A stretch of DNA of 16,034 bases from Larix sibirica (Eukaryota > Streptophyta > Pinopsida > Pinales > Pinaceae). Where the stretch lies: assembly GCA_004151065.3 (NCBI GenBank), contig NWUY0304792389.1, positions 1-16,034 of the forward strand, written 5' to 3'. Under the pieces are notes generated by a model. It searched no databases and had not been told where the DNA came from. It saw only the letters and a list, made by a program, of their open reading frames with translations. A program made the position numbers and the translations under genes. Of the stretch, positions 8,958 to 16,034 are shown one piece after another. Numbering within the stretch: the first letter of the stretch is position 1; each line of letters starts with the position of its first letter.

Positions 8958-9719
8958 GTGGTGGGTATTTTACAGAATAATTAGGTGCATATACAAATAT
9001 ATGTATTTTTAAAACATGAACATATAGATTTGTATTAATACAAAGAGGGGGCTGAGGCCTAATTGTCCAGCTATCTGTACAAAATAGAAGCAAGCTTGTC
9101 CATAATTGTTCCAGCATTTTCAACTTGTTGATTACATTACCGTCTATTTGCTGAAGAGTCAAAATTCTACTGCTACTATTAACTATTTGGCATGTGTATA
9201 GCTTCGGGAATTGTCCTTTAATTAAGATTGCCTTACAAAACATATGAAAGGAGATTACACATAATGAGTACCATGCCCTTGATGGGCATTCTTCAGTTGT
9301 CCAGCTGCAAAGGGCAGATGAGTGTGTTCTTCCGTTGCTGTCCTAATAGAGTCCTGTGTCACTATGTCCTCTTTTCCTTCTTGCAGCTGCATTTTTATTG
9401 AACCAACCGATGTTGCCAAAGAGGGAGCATGCTTTAGTGCAAGAAACCCAGGATATTGTCTTCGCTGCAATTTTTTTTTATCTTGGCTTGGAGATCCTTA
9501 ATTACCTATGTTTGCCCAATTATGTTGTCATTTGCTGCCTCCAAGTCTACTTCCAACAATACTGTCTTGGTTTTGTACTTCTCTGCTTCTTGTTTACCTC
9601 CAGTTGCCTGTGAATGTTATTCATATCTCTACCATAATTTAGTTCTCTTATCTTCCTCTACTCTTCCATCTTTTCCATAGCCTGTGCCATCGAACCTCCA
9701 TGCTATCCATGGTTACTTT
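8958..9719. other. Intergenic sequence, no gene recognised
   Basis: Overlapping short frames on both strands around 9255-9680 reach at most 85 codons and have no recognisable domain. The plus-strand ones are hydrophobic only because the sequence is T-rich. No RNA gene or clear repeat was seen. Confidence 0.45.
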
Positions 9720-10484
9720 GAACAATTTGCAGTATTTCAATAGGGTAACACTGTAGTCTTGAAGTTGCCAGAAGACAGAGACTCTATGACAAAGACATAA
9801 TAACTACATGTAATCAACGATTCTCTGGACTGCTATAACCCTTAATTGGTAAGCTAGGAAAGACCAGAACCAAGAAAGATTAAGGGTCGAGACCCAATGC
9901 CAAGGACCAACGGTATGACCTCTTGAACATCAAGTAACATGACCACAAACAATCTTAGGACCGACGAAACATACCTCAGAGTTGGTAGCAATGAGACTAT
10001 CACTAAACTCAAAGCAATAGAACTAAACTAGGCTTCCAAGGCTGTGCAAAGCCATTTAGATTAAAAAGTTCAAAAAGACCAAATGAACCGAGTTGTAGCC
10101 ATACTAGAAGAAAAACCATGAGAGAGAAACGACTTCTATAAATGAACTTCAAACCTGTTAACCCCACGACAATGTGCCAACCTATAGCCACCTTTAGACC
10201 TACATGCAAAGTCTAGAGCCTGCACTTGCTAGATACCATAACCACTCCATAGGAGCCATAGAGAGAACGAACTCAACAACAAAAAAATCAGATGAACACT
10301 GATTTCCCACATGCCTGATGAGTGGGATAGAGTGCTTACATTAAAGCATCAAATTGCAATGATGATTGAAAGCATGGTGGAGCATGCGCTTTAACTCTCG
10401 AACTTTCTCGATGGATATCGAATGATGCATGATCAAGCTCATATGTTGTTGTAATGAACAATGAAACTTAGGGGATGGCTGAAT
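9720..10484 (-). mobile_element. Probable 3' untranslated part of a LINE
   Basis: This lies directly downstream, on the minus strand, of the RNase H remnant at 10485-10880. It lacks coding potential and reads T/G-rich on that strand, with a phrase near 9890 (gggtctcgacccttaatctttc) and (near 9840-9850) cttaccaattaagggtt. Both resemble 3' tails of plant LINEs as I remember them. The left end, near 9720, is a guess: I did not see a clear poly(A) tail or target-site duplication. Confidence 0.4.
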
Positions 10485-10880
10485 ACCCCTCCCCCCCTTT
10501 TCAAGAATTTGACCTAGGCGTAAGTGGCTGCCTTTGTTTGCTTGGGAATCAACGACCTTATTAAGATCTTTATAGACTTGGAAACAATGCACCTCGTTTA
10601 GTGTCTTCATTGTAGCTTGAATGCACAACATGACTATTTTTAGATGAATCTCTTTTTGCATGATTTTTTCTTGGAGATGTCTAATGGTGGTCATGGAGTC
10701 TCCAATAACTGTTAAGGTTTTAATTTCTTTTGAGTTTACTGTGTGTAGTCCCTTCCAAAGCGCTAATATTTCTGCCTAATTGGTAGTCACCACACCTAAT
10801 CCCCAAGCAAAAATGTGTTCCTCATTTCCCTCGGGATCATAGAGCACCCCCTCCGCACCTGCCACCCATGCATCTACAAC
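10485..10880 (-). pseudogene. LINE C-terminal RNase H domain, truncated, one stop
   Basis: On the minus strand one frame reads AEGVLYDPEGNEEHIFAWG, then LGVVTTN, a TAG stop (10776-10778), AEILALWKGLHTV, KTLTVIGDSM and VYKDLNKVVDSQANKGSHL. This is the plant RVT_3-type RNase H that follows reverse transcriptase in many LINEs. The D-E-D-D residues can be assigned: D in VVDAW (weak), E in AEILAL, D in IGDSM, and D in VVDSQAN. The family has N-Q-A-E where this copy has N-stop-A-E, so the stop is a CAG-to-TAG change. Upstream (above 10880) the frame ends and no reverse transcriptase follows, so the element is 5'-truncated, as is usual for LINEs. The RNase H would have removed RNA from the RNA-DNA hybrid during integration. 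Confidence 0.78.
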
Positions 10881-10963
10881 CATATGTTATGGCTATAAAT
10901 TAAATAAAAAAATGTATTTGGTAAAATGAAAAACTTAAAAAAAGAGATCACTATAATAAAATA

Positions 10964-11136
10964 AACTAGCATAGATCCATCTTAACTTAGGGTTTATCGA
11001 GTGATGAGAGGGACCAAATCCTTTAAAGTGCAAACCTTTTTTAGAGTGAGAAATTTGAGGAAAGGTTTGCACCTCAAGGGATTTGATCCCTCTTGACGCT
11101 TCATAGAACCAGAGTCAAGATGGATTTATGTTAGTG
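10964..11136. mobile_element. 173-bp inverted-repeat hairpin, MITE/foldback-like
   Basis: The left arm (10964-11040) and right arm (11060-11136) are inverted copies, about three-quarters identical without gaps. The outer ends read (a/c)acta(g/a)cata(a/g)atccatctt, and the inner ends share gaggga(c/t)caaatcc and gtgcaaaccttt. A loop of about 19 bases separates them. TA flanks both ends (10962-10963 and 11137-11138), which fits a TA target-site duplication. No protein is encoded. A small non-autonomous DNA transposon is the best reading. Transcribed, it would fold into a long hairpin, so a small-RNA precursor is an alternative. Confidence 0.7.
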
Positions 11137-11138
11137 TA

Positions 11139-11940
11139 TCGAACTTGCAAGTTGATTAGTGAGTTGTACTGACCTTAACCTTTTATATATAAGGGTTTGG
11201 TAGATTGGACCACCAATCTCCATAATGTAATGTATTAGAGTATGGATTTTGAGGACATGGAAGGTGAAGTGATAGTGATGCTTTAGAGCACAATAAGGAC
11301 AACTCTACAAATTTAACCTCGTCTATCTTTTGGGTATCTCAAGATAACCACTGTATTGCTTTTTGTACTTCAATTTTATTTTTTATTTATTGAAAATGCA
11401 TCTTAGATTTCAAAAAAATTCCCTTGCATGTACATTAAGAGTTAGATACATAGACACCATAAGGTGGCCATACTAAATCCCCCTAGTTACATAAGCAAGG
11501 AGGGCTAGCATATCAGGGCCTTCCTTCTAACCAAAGTAATCTGATATCTTTTTGGAAGATGCGCTATTTTGGTGGAACATTGGATCACCAAATCTGGTCT
11601 GAATAAAGATACTTGTTCTTGATTAAACAATATATCTTCTACTTGATAAGTTGCATGACAACGATGATAATTTCCATAAGACTGATATGGTAGTTAATCA
11701 AATCACATCTTACATCTTCCTATCATCATGTTGAATCATCCATTGATCCCAAAAATAATCCCTTTCCAAGGAAGCAGTGCAACAAAGAAGCCTATATTAT
11801 TTGGTAATGTGAATCCAATATGATGAAGATGGTCCTTCATTGTGGAATTGTATGAAGGACCAACCACCCAAGGATTTGAGCCTTAACAAGGACTCTAGTC
11901 TTTAATGAAGATTGTTATTGCAAGTTATCATGTCAAAAAT
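11139..11940. other. Intergenic sequence, no gene recognised
   Basis: A TATA-like ttttatatataagg lies near 11180, followed by a small ATTGG/CCAAT palindrome; this could be part of an old LTR but has no defined ends. On the minus strand, 11500-11800 shows loosely protein-like text with stops that I could not assign to a family. Confidence 0.4.
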
Positions 11941-12440
11941 CCATCACAGTTTGTGATCATGGACATGCCATTTTCGGTTGAGACAATACTCTATTGATCA
12001 CCCTAGCCTAATCTTATCACAAATTTCCTTGTTTGATATTTTTTAAATGGTTTCCCATAGGACCATCTCCAACCCTTCAAAATAGGCCCATACGAATCCA
12101 AGTTTACTCTAAATGACAAATCAACTGGAATTATTGAACAAAGAGTTGTAAGATCATAACAATGCACACCATGATGTTTTTAAGAGTAATGTGCAACCAT
12201 ATCCTATCCTTGTCAATAGTCCAAATAGCCCTAGTGCATTAGTTTGGAAACCAATTGCCACCACCATGTCCTTTTAAGAACACATTGACCATAAATTGTA
12301 AAAGTTTCATCTACGTCAACTATATCACATAGTTCCAAAAGGACAAGGTATACTAATTATAGGGGTAGCACATTGACTCACAATGGTGCATGAGGATTCA
12401 CAAGGTTACATTACCAATCATGGGCCTAGTAACCCATTTA
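11941..12440. repeat. Unidentified dispersed repeat, copy A
   Basis: It starts at cagtttgtgatcatggacatgcc and shares with copy C the segments around gaccatctccaa, caaccatatcctat, agtccaaatagcccta, caattgcca, ggtagcac-like and the terminal catgggccta. Compared with copy C it lacks about 130 bases corresponding to 13620-13760. The copies are well diverged and no frame is conserved. Confidence 0.65.
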
Positions 12441-13152
12441 AAAGTTGGTGCAATCCCATGTGTATGTGCATGTGTATTGGTTAAAGCTATATAGATCTCA
12501 ATATATCAATTATAGCCCTTATTCCCTCTCTGCGTGCCACAAAGATATGTTGGAGTAGTTAAAAGGGAGAGAGACACGAAGAGTAAGAAAACATAACTTG
12601 GAGCGAGAATGATGTAAATAAGGGGGTCCCACATACAGAGGAAATGCCTTGAGTGACCCATTATGGAAGCTGACATTCAATATTGTGCAAAACCCAATCC
12701 CAAAGAATTCTAATAGCCAAAAGGGATACCTATGTAGCACATAATATAACCTAGATGAATGGACTTCCGTTTCTTAGGAAGCCACATAAGGTGTTGTTCC
12801 ACATCACTTGCTTAATTTTTCATGGCTTATGGAAACCTACATAACATCCATTTGTAACTTCAATATGACAAAGCTAGTCTTTGACTTCTAAACTATTAAG
12901 AGAGATGAACCACTGGATGACTTGAGTCATAAAAGAACGATGTCACTACTAGACATCCTGACACTTAATAGGAAAACCTAGTAGGAAACCCAAGGGATGC
13001 TTCCCCATAGTGATGGATAACATCCCTAGTCAATCCATCGATGTACACTAGTGCGCTTAGTCTAGGGGGATTTGAATTGGGTACTCATTATCATTAAATT
13101 AGCCAAATGCCTAGCAACATTGGTGACAATAAGTTGAGCTAACCGCTAATGC
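12441..13152. other. Intergenic sequence between repeat copies, nothing recognised
   Basis: Short stop-rich frames only, with no known motif, hairpin or RNA gene. It may belong to the same decayed element as the flanking repeat copies. Confidence 0.4.
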
Positions 13153-13335
13153 TAATCCATTGTTATTGTGATCATGAACATGCCATTTTTGTTTTGAGAC
13201 AATTTGCTATTGATATCCTTGGCCTAATATTATCACATAGTTCCTATGTTCGATACTCCATAAATAGCTTCCCACGAGAACATCTCCAATTCTTCACTGG
13301 AATTCTCTCTTATAGTGCCTTGAAAACATAAGAAT
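13153..13335. repeat. Unidentified dispersed repeat, copy B (partial)
   Basis: It begins ctaatccattgttattgtgatcatgaacatgcc, continues through taatattatcaca and catctccaat, and ends gtgccttgaaaacataag. It matches the first 230 bases of copy C, which starts about 30 bases later, so B and the start of C form a head-to-tail tandem pair offset by about 215 bases. Confidence 0.7.
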
Positions 13336-13366
13336 TCATGATGTCACTACCATATATCGTAAGATC

Positions 13367-14065
13367 TAATCCATTGTAGTTTGTGATCATGGACATGCCA
13401 TTTCTGATTGAGGCCGATATGATATTGATTGCCTTGCCCTAATATTATTATTAAGTTCCTCTGTTTAATATTCCATAATTACTATCCCACAAGATCATCT
13501 CCAATCTTTCCAAAAAGGCTTATAAGAATGCAAATTTAATTTGAAGAAATAATTCAGTAGAATTCTCTCTTAAAGTGCCGTTAAAACATAACAATATACA
13601 ACTTGAAGCTTTTGGGAGTAATTTAGATCTCTCCAAGATAACCACCCACTCGCACCATTGTCCCACAAATCACCTCATATATGAAAGCCTTTCTTTGCCA
13701 ATCACTTTCCAACAAAAATGTTAGAAGTAACACTAATTGCCTTTTTTAGTTAAAAAGGTCCAAATTGAATGGACAACCATATCATAGCCTCCATGATAAT
13801 CCAAATAACCCCAATGCACATTTGGAAATCAATTGCCATGCTCACCATATCCTTTAAAAAACACATGAACTGCATATTTTAAAAGCGTCAATGATATCAA
13901 AAGTCCACATTGACATGTGTAGAATGCCAAATATGACACATGTACCAATTGTACACAAGGGTACATTGGGTATAGGTGTAGCATGCTAAATATAACAATG
14001 CATAAGGGTTTGCTATGTTGCATTACCACTCATGGCCCTAACAAATCATTGGATAGTTTACCACA
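13367..14065. repeat. Unidentified dispersed repeat, copy C (longest)
   Basis: It begins taatccattgtagtttgtgatcatggacatgcc, runs through caagatcatctccaatc, aattctctcttaaagtgcc, caaccatatcatagcc, aatccaaataaccccaatgca and catatcctttaaaaaacacat, and ends near actcatggccctaac. It is the most complete of the three copies. No conserved frame or transposon motif was found, so it may be a decayed LTR or non-coding element part. Confidence 0.7.
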
Positions 14066-15564
14066 AGATGCACAAATCTAGTGCAAGAAGAGATGACACA
14101 ATGATAATAAGAGGACTCAATAGTCCAAAGGATAATGATAAAAAAGGAGAGAAAAGATAAGGGAGGAGCCCTAGTCATTGTGCAAGAGAGGGAATGGTTG
14201 ATAGGAAATCCCTAGTGGAGCCACCAAAATGTAGCAAATGAACACATTTATGCTACACATGTATGTGAGGGTAGGGATGGAATATACAAGCATATAGACA
14301 CTATTAAAATGGGGAAATAGGACAATTGAGTTTCCACTCAGTTTTATGGCTAAATGAAGAAACCCAAGGGAAAGACAAAGGAGGGTAAAAATAGGAGGGC
14401 AAGTCACCAGATTCATTAGGACATTAAGATATCATTAATGATAGCCTAGGGATATAGGTGCTTAGCTTAATTTAATTAGGTTTCAAACCAAGTTTTATTG
14501 ACAAATTAAATGGGGGAATAAATCCAACTAACTAGGATTAATAAACCAACTTTCCTTTAATGACCTAGAAAGCTTAGTATTAGAAATAAAAAGAGAAGAA
14601 GGAATACAACTCACTCAAAAGTCTCTCTTGTAGATGAAGAAGTTTCATGGGCCAAACTGAAGAGTTGTGGAAATATTCCAAGAGTGATCCAAATCTCAAA
14701 AATACCTACACACTTAGTTCAAAATACTCTAGTCAAAGGAGTCACTGTAAGGGTGCTAGAGATGACAACTGCAAGTAGTCCTAGGTGCTTTAGAGAGGTG
14801 GAAGGGGGTAATGCACTAATCGAAGTGTTTACTTACAAAATTAAAGTTTTCAATGCTAGAAGATTCCAATGTAGGCTACGAAGGGGAATTGACGGGTATA
14901 ACTAAGTAAAGGAGAAGCCTCAAGGTGTAAGAGAAGATTGGATTAATTGTTGGGATACCTGAGTCATACAAAACCATCATATTGCATATGTTGATTTCAT
15001 GTTCTAGATTAGCATTAATTGTACCATGGGTTTTAAGACCCAATTTGACCCTTCCTTACATCAAATGTGTATTGACAATTGTGGTACCCCAAGGAAATCT
15101 ATGGGATGATCAGTACAAAGATATGTGTTTAACCTAAACTGGCTCCATAAACAATAATTCAAAATGGGTTTGGGTGGCTATGGACCCAAATTTATGCATC
15201 CTAAGTGACCATGGACCTGAGTAGGGTTTTTCACCTTCAATTGAACTTAGGAAGTTAGGGAATTCCTAAATGAGTGCCCAAAGGGGTCGAAGTGAGTCAA
15301 ATTCATGACTAAGGGGAAACGACACCTAAAGAACCACTTGACAATTAAATATCACAATAGTGCCCCACATCTAAGCTAAGGTGAAAGGGTCTACAAGAAG
15401 ATGATCCATCACATTAGAGAAATAATTGAGGTATTCTATCATCATTGGGCGAGACACACATGAATACAATGTAGGGGTGGATCACATAATGGACCTCTTT
15501 GTGGGTAGGCATATGTGCGTACCCTATTATGAATATCATATGATACATTTCACCCACCTTTCAA
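14066..15564. other. Intergenic sequence; may include decayed copia 3' part, nothing defined
   Basis: A copia element running leftward from 16034 should have its RNase H and 3' LTR here, but I found neither the RNase H motifs nor a clear LTR, so this part is deleted or replaced. A plus-strand frame of 73 codons (14684-14905) is unrecognised. No RNA gene was seen. Confidence 0.45.
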
Positions 15565-16034
15565 GAGATACTATTCATGGGATATGATAAATATCTGCTC
15601 AATACTCTCACTGCATGGGCAATATCAGGTCAGGTACAAACCATTACATACATCAAACTACCTACAACATGAACATAGAGAACATGTGCCATGTAATCTA
15701 TTTCTTCATGTGTCTTAGGACACCATTGCACAAATAATTTAACCACTTGGAAGATTAGGTCCCTAAATTGGTTTTCAATCTTTCATGTTGAAATTTTCAG
15801 AATTGTCTCAACATATTTACTCTAACTTAACCAGAGCCTTCTACATGCTCAATCTCTCTTTATTTCAATTCCATGAATGAAATGAGATGCATCGAGATCC
15901 TTCATGTTGAACTTGGAGGAAAGGTGTAGTTTCACCTCCCTGATAAGATCCATGTTGTTACCAACCAACAACATGTCGTCGACATACAAAATTACATATA
16001 TAAAGTGATCATTGACTTTATTTCTATACAGACA
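15565..16034 (-). pseudogene. Ty1/Copia reverse transcriptase remnant, cut by window end
   Basis: The minus strand reads HFIYVILYVDDMLLVG with the catalytic YVDD at 15975-15986, then NNMDLIREVKLHLSSKFNMKDL, HFIHGIEIKRD and, after stops and frame changes, PKTHEEIDYMAH, VVGSLMYVMVCT, a stop, PDIAHAVRVLSRY. These are in the order of the C-terminal half of plant copia reverse transcriptase up to the connection to RNase H. There are several stops (TGA after IKRD, TAG in S-stop-SKYVE, TGA between CT and PDIAH) and a local frameshift pair, so the copy is dead. The N-terminal part of the enzyme, integrase and gag would lie to the right of the window. Confidence 0.88.

Noticed and set aside
9356-9680. 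Overlapping hydrophobic plus-strand frames as a membrane protein
   Set aside because: Hydrophobicity follows from T-rich sequence; the frames overlap each other and the antisense frame, and none shows a family motif.
12519-12740. Minus-strand 73-codon frame as part of a LINE reverse transcriptase
   Set aside because: I looked for the F-A-D-D box and neighbouring motifs and found none.
14684-14905. 73-codon plus-strand frame as a gene
   Set aside because: No domain is recognisable and it lies within decayed repeat-rich sequence; its length is compatible with chance.
1-16034. tRNA or rRNA genes, CRISPR arrays, operon-like gene clusters
   Set aside because: No cloverleaf, rRNA-like or regularly spaced short-repeat pattern was seen, and the single spliced gene with plant retrotransposons points to a plant nuclear genome.

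Overview
The window looks like nuclear DNA from a seed plant. It is AT-rich, holds one spliced plant-type gene, and is otherwise filled with decayed retrotransposon pieces and unannotatable intergenic sequence. The low gene density and the style of the LINE and copia remnants suggest a large gymnosperm (conifer-like) genome. That is an impression from the sequence, not proof, and I cannot name a species.

Layout. Positions 1-1700 hold a decayed Ty3/Gypsy element on the minus strand: a primer-binding-site-like motif at 1641-1648, then gag, then a retroviral-type protease running toward position 1. Positions 1700-2893 show no coding signal and are best read as intron. Positions 2894-5089 (plus) carry the only convincing host gene: the large 3' exon of an E3 ubiquitin ligase with an N-terminal RING-H2 finger and a von Willebrand factor A (vWA) domain, related to the plant WAV3 group. 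The exon encoding its N-terminus is not recognisable here and probably lies upstream of the window, which would put the Gypsy remnant inside the first intron in antisense. The 3' UTR follows to about 5.2-5.5 kb.

Positions 5.5-9.7 kb have no gene. They contain an LTR-like stretch near 5855-6050, a roughly 200-230 bp tandem duplication (7211-7644), an AAT-type microsatellite and a short 15-bp tandem repeat. Positions 9.7-10.9 kb are the 3' part of a non-LTR retrotransposon (LINE) on the minus strand, with a C-terminal RNase H domain broken by one stop codon. At 10964-11136 there is a 173-bp inverted-repeat hairpin flanked by TA, which looks like a MITE or foldback element.

Positions 11.9-14.1 kb carry three diverged copies (A, B, C) of an unidentified repeat family. 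At the right edge, 15565-16034 (minus) is a decayed Ty1/Copia reverse transcriptase, recognised by its YVDD box, cut by the window end.

Apart from the ligase gene, the recognisable coding sequences are dead transposon fragments, so there is no multi-gene system. Several of their stop codons look like C-to-T decay of CAG or CGA codons. I found no convincing evidence of an undescribed biological system. The items most worth checking are the hairpin element, the A/B/C repeat family, and the 5' end of the ligase gene, where a TATA-like box sits just upstream of the splice acceptor.
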